Shown here in pieces: positions 12,153 to 23,460 of a stretch of 64,000 nt of DNA. Source of the stretch: Carallia brachiata (Eukaryota > Streptophyta > Magnoliopsida > Malpighiales > Rhizophoraceae); contig JADCRB010000006.1 of NCBI GenBank assembly GCA_021464245.1, positions 761,621 to 825,620 on the forward strand. Reading direction: 5' to 3'. The notes beneath the pieces are model-generated. The model was not told the origin of the DNA, did no database searches, and saw nothing but the letters and a program-made list of their open reading frames with translations. How positions within the stretch are numbered: position 1 is the first letter of the stretch; each line of letters opens with the position of its first letter. The translations under genes and the position numbers were made by a program.

Positions 12153-12595
12153 CTAAGTGCTGGTACTGCCCCTCCTTTGAATAGGTTTGTATAGCACAAC
12201 TGTGACAAATTTCGAACGGAAGCGATGAGTAAACCCCATTGCCACCACAGAATGTGGGGCCTCTCGATTCTCAATATAAAGGTGATTGAGAACTGCATTC
12301 TGAGGCAAAGGTATAGCTTCAGCAGGATCTGCGACAGCTGGGTAGCTAAGCAAGGTTTGTTGCAGGTGTGGGGGGACTGTAGGTGGGTCCCGTGCTTCAT
12401 CTTCACTACCAGGGTATGCATTGTTGTAACTTGAATCGGGTGAATTTGGGACTTCAAATCCCACCACAGTTGCTTCTTCCTGCTCAAAGGTTCAAATTGA
12501 AGAGGGAAAAAGGATTAATTGTCCATTTACCGTTTGATTCAGAAGCCATGGATACCGGCTTCACTTACCGGATCTTCACGACATTGATCGCTCAT
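12153..12595 (-). CDS. KINB3: SnRK1 regulatory subunit beta-3, 2 coding exons
   Basis: This is the short plant-specific beta subunit of the SNF1-related kinase 1 complex, which bridges the catalytic alpha subunit and the gamma-type subunit. Coding exons are 12595-12569 (9 codons, donor CCG|GTAAGT) and 12479-12153 (acceptor GAGCAG|GAA), phase 0, giving 117 aa. The protein opens with an acidic stretch (REDPEEATVVGFEVP), followed by the conserved C-terminal ASC domain (VPPHLQQTLL, VLNHLYIENREAP, FVTVVLYKP, then QRRGS). It lacks the N-terminal carbohydrate-binding module and the myristoylated Met-Gly start of beta-1/2, and its length matches the beta-3 class. No lesions are seen. Transcription likely starts far upstream near 16.5 kb. 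Confidence 0.95.
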
Positions 12596-15500
12596 GTTTA
12601 AAACAGAATGTGACTTGCTAAAAATGCAAAATCATCAACCCTGAAAAGAAAACAAGTTTTCCCTCCCATGAGCATTTCAAAGATAAAATAGGTATTTTAT
12701 CACTAGTGAAACTGCAACAAGGCAAGTTTTGCATTACGAAATCAAAATTGGCGAGGCAAGTTAATGCTACCACTTGAAATTGTTTAAACAGAAACCCAGG
12801 TCAATGGCAAATTTAACATGGATGCCAGAACACATATAACCACCGAAGAGCGAAAGTAAATTGTCAAAACAAAATTTGAATGGAACCACCAGTTTCATTT
12901 CTGCCAGCAGTGAATTTTCAACTAACTTGTTGTAATGACGTAGCTCAGCACTCTTAAAAGTTGCCAGCATTGTTAAGAGTGCACTTAAGGCGCACCTTAG
13001 GCTCAAAGCGCATGGCCCATGGGCCGAGGGCTTTTTACGGCCCAGGCGAGGTACCTTGCCTCATCCGCCGCTTAGGCGTGCTTTTAACGTGCCTTAAAAG
13101 GTAGGTGCAAGGCGCTCTTGAGGGGCGCCTAGGGAAAATTAGAGGACAAATTAGTACTCGCAATTTTGTGAGGGTCGTTCTAGCTATATACAAAATCTTT
13201 GATTAATAATAAGATAAATAAAATTCTTGTTCGAACTCCATAGATTTATCGAATCGGTTACCATTCTTGAATCATACAAAAGAGATAAAAATAACTGGAG
13301 ATAGCATGTCATTAATTAGTATCCAAAATATACAATTCAAACAGCGAATTTTGTGTTTGTGAGAGTCATATTGCACTAAGGTTCTTTGTTTTAACAAAAT
13401 AAGAGTTTTAGTGTTTTAAGGAAACAAAATAGAATTTTCATTGCTTTAAGGAAACAAAAGAGGAGTTTTAATGCTTTAACAAGTCATAATAGAAGCTTTT
13501 TCGTTTTAAATATAAGGAACCAATGTATAAAGAAAATCAGAGTAGGCCGATAAAAAAATAGAAAGCAAGGAAAAGGGAAGAAAAGGGACCACAAGGCAAA
13601 AAAGGAATCCACCTATAGAGTTCTTCCTTTGCAATGTGAGAGACCATTGTGGAGGAGTGAACATTAATGTGATAAAATTTGGAGTTACCTCATGGAAGCA
13701 CCAACAATTAATCAAATATCAAATGCATTCCAATGAATCTTTTTTCATATACTTATAGTTTCGTGCTAGCATTTGAAAATTTTCTTAACGGTGCTAATCC
13801 TAGTTAGAAAGTTGCCATCTACGGTACTACCTTTCCCTAGATAGCAAGACATTTTCTATGACTCCTTGTGTCTACAGTGTTTATGAATGGCTTTAACCTC
13901 TATGAAGTCTTTGACATCTCCTTTAAGTGTATAGTAATTATCATTGGCTATAACCTCTATAGAGTCTTTCCTCTCGCATATACAATGACTTCAGTTTTTC
14001 CAAATCGAGTTAAGGAATACATTGAAAATGCCCATGCCACCTTTCTGAACTATGAATTTCATCATATACTCAGATTTGATTTAAGTTTTTGTACTTTTTC
14101 ATGGTTTATTGTATGTTTCTTTTAGAAATTTTTATTATTTTAAGAAAGCGTGTCTCACTTCGCTCATGTGGCATGCACCTTATGCCTTGCACCTAGGCTC
14201 CAAGAGCCCTTAGCGCTTTACAGTGCCTTTGAAAACACTGAAAGTTGCAAAATCAATTGACAAGAGTCTAGAGCCATATAATCATGGTTATCATTATTGA
14301 TTTTCTTAGTCACACAAAATTTCTTCATGTTATCTTTAGTTACAACCTTACATTTGCAACTATTTCGTAATGATTTCATATACTTGATATACAAAGAGAA
14401 AAATATGGCTATTATATGTTCAATTCTTTGCAGTTATGTGTAAACTGTCACAAAAAGGATAATGGAACTACAAAGCAAAGAAGCAAAGTTACTTAGCTTG
14501 GCTACTGTCACACAAAAGTAATAAAGGCCAGTCTCTATTTCCAGTATAAGAGGTATTATAAGCATTTGAGATATGAATGGGAGGAAATACTCGAGCATTT
14601 TTCTGTACACAAAAAGAAATATCAACAAATTTTTTTTTTGGTCAAAAAATATCAAAATTGTTTAAATTGTAACAAAATAGACAAATCCCTTAGAAAGAGT
14701 CTCTTTCGTCTTGCATTATGCTTTGTTGTCTATGCACTCAAGAATATTTCTGATAGGCTGCACCTGTTCCAGAGCTAGCCATTACTATCTATATCAAAGT
14801 TGAGGCAGCCAATTAACCCCAATCCATCCCATCCAAATTCACTCTTCTTCTGCTTGGGCATTTTTTACTTCAAAAAACTTTTTGCCCGTTTAACAGGAAA
14901 TCAACGATGAAGCAGAGTCCGTACAAATTTTCAATGAGCTTAAAGTGCAAGCCAGCCATATTTCTGTCACAATTCAACGTCAAATATGAAAATTACAAAA
15001 TTCAATACTTTCTGCCTGTGGCATTTATTCATGTCCCCTTTTCTATTCCCTCGCAAAACTTGGTAACAACCACCTTTCCAATTTTCTCTTGATGGTAATC
15101 AGTTACACTTAATGAAGATCTTGAGGTTGATGAGCATTAGTAAGGGAAGTTGGTCTATAGTGCAGGTTCCCTATGGCCACAGGGATGCTATAGGGATGTG
15201 TGCCGTATCAGGGGAAAAGGCATGGGGTGCAGACCAGAAAAATTTGAACAATTGGGATCACCCCACCCTCTCTCTCTTCTTCCCCTTTACGTTACTAATT
15301 GCAATGCTAACAAGAGCTTTGCAAGGGTTGTGATACTATTGGCAATGTGACCAGGATAAGGCAAAATCTCAAGAGATTTGCAAAGATCAAATAACAATGA
15401 TGTATGTTACGGAAACAAGGAGCATCAACAATATCCAATCCAAGAGGGGCTGGAAGGCTATAAAAGACATCCCACATAAAAGGCAGAGTGATAGAGATAT

Positions 15501-16580
15501 TCTAATCTCATGGCTGAAACTAAATGCTTGCACTGAAATCGCAGCTTAACAAATTTCTTAATTACAGACAAGGAAAACTTGTTTTCAGGTATATATGCAG
15601 CACAACACAAAATCTTAATTAGCATGCGATAGGGAATTGTGCAATTATTTTCCATTCCTCCTATTGCCAGCCCTTTCAATTTGAGACAAAGGGTAACTGA
15701 CTTGATTGCCCTCACATTCTTCTTTGCACAAAACAAAAGCATTTTTGCTCCATTTGCTTCTTTGCATGCAACAATCAACAAATATACCCCTGATTTATGA
15801 ACAAACAAGAATAAGCTACACAGAAACGATTTTCAAGCATTGGGAACGCATTTCTGCCCAAAAGAATTTGGCTTATTAGGAATGCATTAGGGCCCGGACT
15901 CCAATTAAACAAACAACACGAAAGGGTACCAAAATATGTTCAAGAAGACCACCAAAATATGCCAAACCTACGGATTATGAAAAAGCACATAACAACCCTA
16001 AAATTTGCCATCACAACCCTCTAGCAGCATACTAAAATGTACTTATTAACTACAAAATTAGACCTAACATACAAAATCTAATAATAAAGTACACATGTAA
16101 AGAATAAAAAAAAAAAAGGACTTACTTTGAAAATGAGACTTACCTCACTGGGCCAAAGCCCGACTTTCAACTCCAAATCAACAGCTTCTCAGTGCCACCA
16201 AGCACAGACCAATGAAAAAGACCTTAACTATCTGCAACAAAATAAGGCAAGCCCCAGCTAAAATTAAGCACAACCCATCATATGTTTGTCAAAATCCAAG
16301 TAGCCAGAAGCATAAAACTGTCAAAAATAAGACCCAATCTTAAAAAAATCGAAATAACAGGGGAAAAACCTTAAACCCTTTTAAGGAATTACAATAACAA
16401 TTGCTAACAAAAAGACCCAAGACAAGATTTTGAAGAATTTTGAAAGAAATATACAAACCCCAGTTGAAAAAACAAAGACAAAAAGCTCTTACCTGATATA
16501 CAGAGACAACTTCTTGAAAGAGAACAAATAGAGATAAAGAAGCGAAAAAGTGTTTGAAAGAGTTGAGAGGAAGGGGGGGA
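12596..16580 (-). other. Inferred 5'UTR exons and introns of the beta-3 gene
   Basis: Upstream of the start codon there is an acceptor (TTTTCAG) giving a leader exon part at 12640-12596. A candidate leader exon 16231-16144 is bounded by TTGTTGCAG and CAGTGAG|GTAAGT. A further donor at 16493 (TATCAG|GTAAGAG) follows pyrimidine-rich sequence near 16500-16580, typical of a transcription start region. This predicts a 3.5-kb leader intron, which contains the hAT element. It rests on splice-site reading only. Confidence 0.5.
12957..14248. mobile_element. Non-autonomous hAT element with 8-bp TSD
   Basis: The element 12965-14240 (1276 bp) is bounded by the direct repeat AAAGTTGC at 12957-12964 and 14241-14248, the 8-bp duplication typical of hAT elements. 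Both ends start with CAG: the left end with CAGCATTGTTAAGAGTGCAC and the reversed right end with CAGTGTTTTCAAAGGCACTG. Subterminal GC-rich blocks with GCGC/CTTAGG words occur on both sides (12985-13135 and 14145-14225). No transposase ORF was found. Confidence 0.85.
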
Positions 16581-16599
16581 CTTTTCTAGGAGAACCCGT

Positions 16600-17330
16600 C
16601 AGAGAATCTGACACGAAGCCAAGTGTTTCTCAAAGGAAAGGAAGTAGTAAAAAGAACTAAAAAGACAACTCAAAGGGCTTAATAGGAAAAATTCAACTTT
16701 TAATGGACTGAAAGAAAATTTGTTAATAACCATATCCCTAACTAAGTAACTTAATATTTTTATTTTTTCAAATTTTGTGTTTTTTTTAGGAAAAAAAAAA
16801 TTGTGAGAGACTGGCATCTTGTTAGGTATAGTAGAGTCATTGTATTATTGTATGATAAATTATTAAGTACCGTAAAATAATTTATTAGGTATCATGAAAA
16901 ATTGTAAAATTAGTGTCTTATTAAGTACAATAGAGTCATTGTATGGTATATTATTAAGTATTACAAAGTCATTTGTTAAGTATTATAGAAAATTATTATA
17001 AGACTACTACAATCCTTTCTAAACTCTGTTTAAAAAAAAAATAAATAAATAATTTTTTAAAGAGAATTACTACATTCCATACCTATGGAATTGATACACC
17101 TGGTTGTATCTTTAAAAAAAAAGTAAAATACTTGGATAACTGTGACAGTGCTATGAGGAAGCTATGATTTAATAATATACTTATGGTAAATTAGAATTTT
17201 ATATTATATACAATAAATATTTGGTGCAATAAAAGGAGCCTTTCTCTTACAAATGATACTAAATATTTGCACAATTTTAATAATTTTTTTATTTCAATTA
17301 TACTATAACTGAAAAAAACGAGGTGGTGAC
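16600..17330. other. Intergenic, AT-rich
   Basis: No coding region. Short tandem-like phrases (ATTAAGTA, ATTGTA) recur between about 16820 and 17000. Confidence 0.5.
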
Positions 17331-18165
17331 TGTAAAGCGTAAATTTCGAGTCTAAAACAATTAAACTCGAAAATACAAAAATAAATTACAAATAAATATT
17401 TAAAAATAAAAGAAAATTTACGTGGGGTCGATCTCCGTAGATCCTCCGATTAGTGTTCCTTTTTTGACTCCGTCAAGGGCTGCACGAGCTTGATCTTGAC
17501 AGAAATAAATTCCACAGATTTTTCTTGAACTGGGTAGACTGAAACCGGATCTGATTTGGATGTTTTGACTACGGTTAAGAACCGCAGAAACCTGATCTGA
17601 GCCGATCTGGCTTAATTTCACCGAGGGTCGAAGGGACTTGTTCTCGGATGAGTTGCCTGGATTTTGCTGAGGGCCGTATGAGGCTTAATCCCAGCCGAAT
17701 TTGTAGTAATTTGATATTTTCAGATTTATATTCTCAGAAATTCAGATCTAGAGCGATCTGAGAATATAAACTTAAAAATAATTTTAGAAATAGAAACAGC
17801 AAATTTTTTGGGCCTTACCCCTGAAATATCTCTCAAAAAGGAGTTAAGAGAGTATACTGCAGAGTAAAAGCACGTAAGAAAAGGAGAAATTTTCTTGAGA
17901 GATTTTCAAAATTTTCTTTTTCTCTCAAATTCTCTGGATTTTTCTGTTTACAGATTTTCTGAATCTTCATTGAACTGAGGCTGGAGGGCCTTTTTATAGG
18001 CCCTCCAGAGAGGACTGTGCCACCAACCCTTTGGGTTGGTGGCAATTAATTATGCCACCAATCTTGAATCAAGATTGGCGGCAGCTGCCAATCTTGAATT
18101 CAAGATTGGTGGCTGCTAGTCCCTTTTTTTTTTTTTTTTTTTTTTTAAAACAAAACACGTTTACA
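17331..18165 (-). repeat. 3' LTR of the gypsy element
   Basis: 835 bp, with ends TGTAAA ... TTTACA. Near the right edge, which is the 5' part of U3 in the sense direction, lies an array of inverted words (GCCACCAATCTTGAAT and complements, 18053-18113) that can fold into a hairpin, plus a long T-run at 18123-18146. Confidence 0.92.
17989..18000 (-). promoter_or_regulatory. LTR TATA box
   Basis: Minus-strand CCTATAAAAAGG is centred in a GGAGGGCC/GGCCCTCC inverted repeat. The same box occurs in the 5' LTR at 27694-27705 and, as CCTATAAATAGG, in the solo LTR near 62878-62889. This is probably the retrotransposon promoter. Confidence 0.7.
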
Positions 18166-18180
18166 AATGCCCCCACTTCA
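18166..18180 (-). other. Polypurine tract
   Basis: Purine-rich GAAGTGGGGG on the minus strand sits directly before the 3' LTR, where plus-strand DNA synthesis is primed. Confidence 0.7.
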
Positions 18181-18895
18181 AGGGTCGGTAAGGAAGAATT
18201 TTACAAAAATGATCTGAACCGAGTCTTGAAGTCCAGTTTGAAACTTGGAAACGTCCTGATGAACATTGAATCTTTGGAGTCTTCTATCTTTGACCATGCC
18301 TGCTGTTGTTGGATCGCAATAGGAACCCGATACGATCTTGAGAAAGTAGCAGCCCAGCCAATATAAAAATTGACCTTCTGGCTCCAGGTGCATTCGAGCT
18401 CCATAGCCCGCAAAGGATTTTTTATATCTCTTAAAGTTCCAGAGCTCTGGTGAGGATGATCCGGTAGGCAAAGAACTTGAACCTCCTCAAGAGGAAGGCC
18501 CAGGACCTTGGAACTTCAAGACCGGCTCACAGAGAGACTGACTGTAGTGATGATTTCCAAGTCTGCTTCGACGTAAGGAGAGTAGTTGGAACTTCCCTGT
18601 ACGTCGCTGCATCCAAAGAAAGATTAGGATAATTGCAGCTTCTCATCCCTCTGTGGTAGATGTGAACTAAGGAGAGTAGTTGGAACTCCATGACACCGAT
18701 GGCGTTGGAGACTGAGTTTCGAGGGCTTTTAGGGATCCCTCGAAGAAGATTACTCCCTCTTTTCTTAGCTCGTGCGCCTCCAACTTCTTGATCGAAGAAT
18801 TTCCTGAGACAAGTGCAGAGACTAGCCATTCTCTTTTGAGAAAGAAGAGCTGAGGGGTGAGTATTATGACTCGGACATGCAAGATATATATACAT
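18178..18895 (-). other. Uncharacterised ORF region between homeobox gene and 3' LTR
   Basis: Three overlapping minus-strand open stretches occur: 18895-18527, 18471-18178 and 18413-18201. An ATG at 18831 starts a reading frame MASLCTCLRKFFDQEV ... of about 101 residues that ends at 18527. A TATATATA run lies upstream near 18883-18892. The phrase GTTCCAACTACTCTCC occurs twice (near 18587-18602 and 18671-18686). None of the peptides is recognised. It could be a decayed accessory ORF of the Tat element or downstream sequence captured with the homeobox gene. Confidence 0.35.
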
Positions 18896-19101
18896 ACGAT
18901 AAAGGTTTTTTTTTATTATTATTATTATTATTTTTTTTTATTTTTTTATTTTGAAAAGTCAAAAAGAAGGTACGCAGAATCGAGTAGGGTCCTCCACGTC
19001 CTTTTCCTGCATAAGAGACAAAAGAGGCAGCGGCTGACGCGTGTTACGAAAGTCGTTACCGTGTGCTGCAGAAGTCGTTGCACCTTATCTTGTCGGCCGT
19101 C

Positions 19102-19713
19102 CTAGCGGGGCCCGAGGCGCAGCTCCAAGTCAAGCTCGACCTCGTCTGGTGGGTCGATGATGTTGACGTCGCTTTCCGGCTGGTTGATGCTACCGGAACA
19201 TTCTGGAAAGAGAGGCAAAATTTCGCCGGAATGACTCCTTTCTGCTAGAAAAAGTCCTCCTAGACTTAAGTACCTAGGAGGGATGAACCCTTGGCTGACT
19301 CCGTAAGACCACCAGGACCAGCGTGCATGCTCCCATGGGCTACGGCTTTGATGGTTATAGTCTGAAGAGACCATTGTAGTGGTAGAACTCGGACCTGCGT
19401 CATTTGAGGGCGAAGTTGTACCGGTGGGATCTACCATCGGAACGGCAGACTGTTCTTTGGAAAAATCAGCTCTCAGTGCTGGTTTCTTCCTGCTTCTCCG
19501 ATTCTGGAACCAATAAAACACATTTTTTCCTTCGATTGCCCCGAGTGGGCGCAATCGTGAGACAAGTTGGTAAATCTGAGATGCATTAGGCATAATACCT
19601 CCATTGTTGTGGAAGACTTCCTCTAGAATTTGCAGTTGCGCCATGGTTGGTTGCCACCTTGTGCGGGGTGACCTTTCTTCTCCCTTGTCTTGAGGTTCTG
19701 CAACTGGTTCCAT
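19102..19713 (-). CDS. WUSCHEL-related homeobox (WOX) protein inside the gypsy element
   Basis: An intact 203-aa ORF. Residues 17-79 form a WOX-type homeodomain: opening Trp20 (TRWQPT), helix I QLQILEEVF, the long WOX-style turn, LRPLGAIEGKNVFYWF, and recognition helix WFQNRRSRKK (68-77) with the DNA-contacting Asn71. Near the end are ILPLFP (165-170), matching the WUS-box, and LDLELRLGP (194-202), an EAR-like LxLxL repression motif. This homeodomain, WUS-box, EAR order is that of the WUS clade, whose members are nuclear transcription factors controlling stem cells and organ growth. The ORF has no intron, lies between integrase and 3' LTR on the element's sense strand, and has its own TATA box. 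Function in the plant is unproven. Confidence 0.88.
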   Translation of the reverse strand: MEPVAEPQDKGEERSPRTRWQPTMAQLQILEEVFHNNGGIMPNASQIYQLVSRLRPLGAIEGKNVFYWFQNRRSRKKPALRADFSKEQSAVPMVDPTGTTSPSNDAGPSSTTTMVSSDYNHQSRSPWEHARWSWWSYGVSQGFIPPRYLSLGGLFLAERSHSGEILPLFPECSGSINQPESDVNIIDPPDEVELDLELRLGPR

Positions 19714-19800
19714 CTTTCTTGTGGCAGAGGAGCAAAGGTCTGGTGTGTGGTGAAGATCGGTTGAGACTGATGCTGAGTTTCAGACTCAAACCCTCCGTTG

Positions 19801-19810
19801 CTTTTATATT
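19801..19810 (-). promoter_or_regulatory. TATA box of the retrotransposon-borne WOX gene
   Basis: Minus-strand AATATAAAAG lies about 90 bp upstream of the WOX start codon, leaving room for a leader of some 60 nt rich in C and A. This suggests the gene carries its own promoter rather than relying only on the LTR. Confidence 0.65.
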
Positions 19811-19892
19811 TTTGGGCCGTTCACAGTTTATACTCATGCGGGCCAGGAGTTGGATTGGATTCTGAACTTGAGTTCTGAACTGTGTCTAGAAC

Positions 19893-20275
19893 TTGGAATT
19901 TTTGGGTTTTAGACTTTGGATTGGATTTGGGTTGAGTGTTTGGGTTTTTGGATCGAGTGTTTGGGTTTGGACTTTTGGATTTGGGTTGAGTGTTTGGGTT
20001 TTGGACTTAGGTTTTGTGTTTTCTGAATTGGGCTCAAGTGTTTGGGTTTGGATTTTTGGGTTTGGGTTTTCGCTTGGACTTTCAGATCGGGACTTCCGAA
20101 CTTTTTTTTTTTTTTTGATTTTTGATTTTTTTCTTTTTCTTTTTTTTTTGATTTTTTTTGATTTTTTTGATTTTGATTTTTTGCTCTTTCTTTCTTTTTT
20201 TTTTTTTTTTGATTTTTGATTTTTTTTTTTTTGATTTTTTTTTTTTGTTTTTCTTTTTTTTTTCAAACATATTTA
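19893..20275. repeat. Low-complexity TTTGGGTT and poly-T/GATTTTT tract
   Basis: Degenerate repeats of TTTGGGTTTGGA type (19893-20090) are followed by T-runs with GA interruptions (20101-20268), between the WOX promoter and the integrase end. Open frames across it are compositional artefacts. Confidence 0.85.
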
Positions 20276-20297
20276 CACATAATATTGTTTCAAAAAT

Positions 20298-21630
20298 TTA
20301 CCATTGATTGGGCCGATTCGGACGCCTTCTTGGTCTGACAGCATGTAAGCGTTGTGAGTAGGCCTCCTGCACTAGGTATGGCCCATCCCATTTGGAAGTA
20401 AGCTTGTCACCAGGCCGATGCTTCATGTTGATGGGCCGTCGCACTGCAAGAACAAGATCTCCAACTTGAAAAGATCGAGGGCGGACCCTGCGGTTGAACG
20501 TGTTGGTGAGCCGGGCTTGGTAGCACTCAAGTTGTTGTTGTGCTTCAAGCCTCCTTTCATCAAGGGCTTCTAACTCATCCAGACGTAGGCGAGCATTCTC
20601 CTCCTGTGTGAGTCCTTCCAGAACAGCCATGCGCAGGGATGGAATCTGTGTTTCCAACGGCAGTATTGCTTCGACACCGTAGACAAGTGAGTATGGCGTC
20701 GCCTGTGTTGGAGTCCGGTAAGTTGTACGATACGCCCATAATGCCTCTGGAATTCTGTCATGCCAATCTCTTTTGGATTTAGAGACTACCTTCCGCAACA
20801 GGTTGCATAAGGTCTTGTTGAATGCTTCAGCCAAGCCATTTGCTGGGGCATTGTACATGGATGACTTGTACTGCTTGAACTTGAATTTCTCGCAGAGCTT
20901 GTCAATTAAGCTGTTATAGAACTGCTTACCATTATCAGTGATGATGAATCGAGGGACTCCATAGCGATAGATCAGCTGAGTCCGGATGAAATTGGCAACA
21001 TGCTCCTTCTTTACCTCTCTAAGTGGAATGGCTTCAGCCCGGATGTACAGGTGACCTAGGGATGACTTTGGCAAGGGCCCCACTAAGTCGAGACCCCAAG
21101 CTTCAAAGGGCCAGGATGAGACAGTTGGATGCAGTGGCTCCGGTGGTTGATGTATGTAATTCGCATGAAATTGACAAGCTTGACAGGTTTTAGCAAACTC
21201 AATTGAATCACGTACCATAGTTGGCCAGTAGTATCCCATCCTTCTGAGTTGGAAGTGCAACTTAGGCCCTGATTGATGTCCGCCACAACACCAGAATGTG
21301 CTTCAGTGAGAGCCTGTTTTGCCTCTTCATTGGCTAGGCAGCGAAGTAGAACTCCATCAAAAGACCTTCGATACAGAGCATCCTTGAGATATATGAAGCG
21401 GGAGCTCGTCGTTGAATTTCTGTCTTATGACGACGATCTTCGGGCAGCTTCCCGTGCTGTAGGTAGTCAATGATTGGTTGACGCCAGTCCTCGTCCTCCG
21501 CGAGACGTACAGATACAGCGTTGGCTGCTGTAGTTTCTTCATCATCCTTTTGTGGCACTATCCATTTCTGGCATACGGCAACAACTGTAGCCTGGATTTC
21601 TGACTTTGCAAGAGAAGTGGCCAGGTTAGC
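20298..21630 (-). pseudogene. Integrase region of gypsy pol
   Basis: The RNase H-integrase linker (from about 21630) runs into a zinc-binding remnant (TCQACQFHA), the catalytic core with WGLDLVGPLP, ITDNGKQF and NGLAEAFNKTL (the D, D, E residues), and the C-terminal DNA-binding part (RPRSFQVGDLVL, KLTSKWDGPYLV). It is damaged: a frameshift near 21285, an in-frame deletion after GHLYI (near 21045) removing about ten residues of the core, and a frameshift near 20345 that replaces the last residues. It is not expected to be active. Confidence 0.9.
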
Positions 21631-23446
21631 CAACGCGTCTGCCTGAGTGTTTCTCGTCGAGGCACATGCTCCAAGGTGATGCTTTCAAATTCATCCATTA
21701 GCTGTCGAGCACGTTGATGGTAAGGTGCAAGGTCCTCTTTCTTCACATCATACAATCCTGTAAGTTGGTTGATGACGAGCTGGGAATCTCCATGGACTTC
21801 TATAGTTGGAATCTTCATATCGACAGCCATTTGAAGACCAATGATCAAAGCCTGGTATTCAGCAACATTATTTGAACATAACTCACCGAGAATGATAGCA
21901 TATGGTAGTATTTGTCGTTGAGGAGTGACAAACACTATGCCGGCACCAGCACCATCACGCCTTGCTGCACCATCAAAGAACATCGTCCATGGTGGCAGTG
22001 TCTCAATGTAAAAGACCTCTTCATCTGGAAGATCATCTGTGAACTCCCAATCTGACGGAATAGGGTGATCTGCAAGGAAGTCTGCTAGAGCTTGTCCTTT
22101 GACTGCTTTTTGAGGCACGTAGACAATGTCGTAGCTTTGTAGGATTACTGCCCACTTGGCAAGTCGTCCTGACAAGATTGGTCTAGATAAGATATATTTG
22201 ACAGGATCAGCTCTGGCAATGAGACGTACCGTGTGAGCTTGCATGTAGTGCCTCAGCTTGTCAATGGCAAAGAACAGTGCTAGACATGTCTTTTCAATGG
22301 GCGAATAACTCAGCTCCGGACCGTTTAGTGTTCTGCTCAAGTAGTACAGGGCAACTTTTTTTCCCTGTTCATTTTCCTGTGCAAGTAGGGCTCCCAAAGA
22401 TCTTTCCTGCGCTGCAATGTAGAGAATCAACGACTTTCCTTGAATTGGAGCTCCCAGGACTGGTGGATTGGAAAGGTACTTCTTTATGCTCTCAAAGGCT
22501 TTGCTGCAAGCTTCGTCCCACTCGAAGTTGACATCCTTCTTCATCAACCGATGGAAAGGTTGACATCTACCAGCTAAATTGGAGATGAAACGGCGAATGT
22601 AAGCCAGCTTTCCTTGTAGACTTCGCAGCTCGTGCAGGTTTTTAGGTTCAGGCATCTTTTGAATTGCCTCAACCTTTGACTGATCAACTTCGATTCCACG
22701 ATGGCGCACCACGAACCCAAGAAACTTTCCTGATGTGACACCGAATGCGCACTTGAGAGGGTTCATTTTGAGCTGATGCCTCCGAAGTCTTTCGAACACT
22801 GTCTTGAGATCCTCGAGGTGGTCTTTGCGCTTCTTAGTCTTTACAACTAAGTCATCAACATAACATTCTACAATCTTGTGCAGCATGTCATCAAAAATTT
22901 TTTGCATAGCACGTTGATAAGTGGCGCCAGCATTTTTAATCCAAACGGCATAACTTTATAGCAGTATATACCTTTTGGGGTGCGGAATGCTGTCAACTCC
23001 TCGTCTTCTGGTGCCATTCTGATTTGGTTATAGCCTGAAGAACCATCCATGAAAGACAATGCTTCGTGACCCGTTGTTGCATCGACTGTGATCTCCGTTA
23101 TGGGCAACGGAAAGTCATCTTTCGGGCAGGCCTTGTTAAGATCTCGAAAATCAACACATACCCTCAACTGTCCATTCTTCTTTCTTACCGGGACAATGTT
23201 GGCAATCCACGTTGGGTAGGTGACCTCTCGGATGAAGCCGGCATTGATCAGCTTGTTCACCTCCTCCTCGATTTGTGGAATGAGTTCCGGGCGGAACCGT
23301 CGTTGTGGCTGCTTGACAGAACGGACCCCTTCTTTACTGCTCGTCGTTGTGGCTGCTTGACAGAACGGACCCTTCTTTACTGCTAGACGATGCACCGCAA
23401 TTTTTGGGTCAAGTCCAGGCATTTCTTTGTAACTCCATGCGAACAC
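21558..23446 (-). pseudogene. Reverse transcriptase, RNase H and second RNase H of gypsy pol
   Basis: RT begins near 23446 (FAWSYKEMPGL), with DFRDLNKACPKDDFPLP and FMDGSSGYNQI, and reaches PFGLK, where a one-base loss in an A-run near 22937 shifts the frame. The second ORF continues with the catalytic YVDD, then RNase H (YYLSRTLNGPE, ADFLADHP) and the extra RNase H-like domain (WTMFFDGAARRDGAGAG, HGDSQLVINQLTG) that marks Tat elements. Near 23295-23385 a 43-bp tandem duplication adds residues before VKQPQRRF. A further frameshift near 21650 separates it from the linker to integrase. Confidence 0.92.
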
Positions 23447-23460
23447 GTCCCTGTATTGAC

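Noticed and set aside
18857..19105. Plus-strand ORFs opposite the WOX gene
   Set aside because: These are shadows of the minus-strand gene with no recognisable domain.
19886..20270. Long minus-strand Lys-rich ORFs and a plus-strand Phe/Gly-rich ORF
   Set aside because: They are translations of the T-run and TTTGGGTT low-complexity DNA, with no domain.
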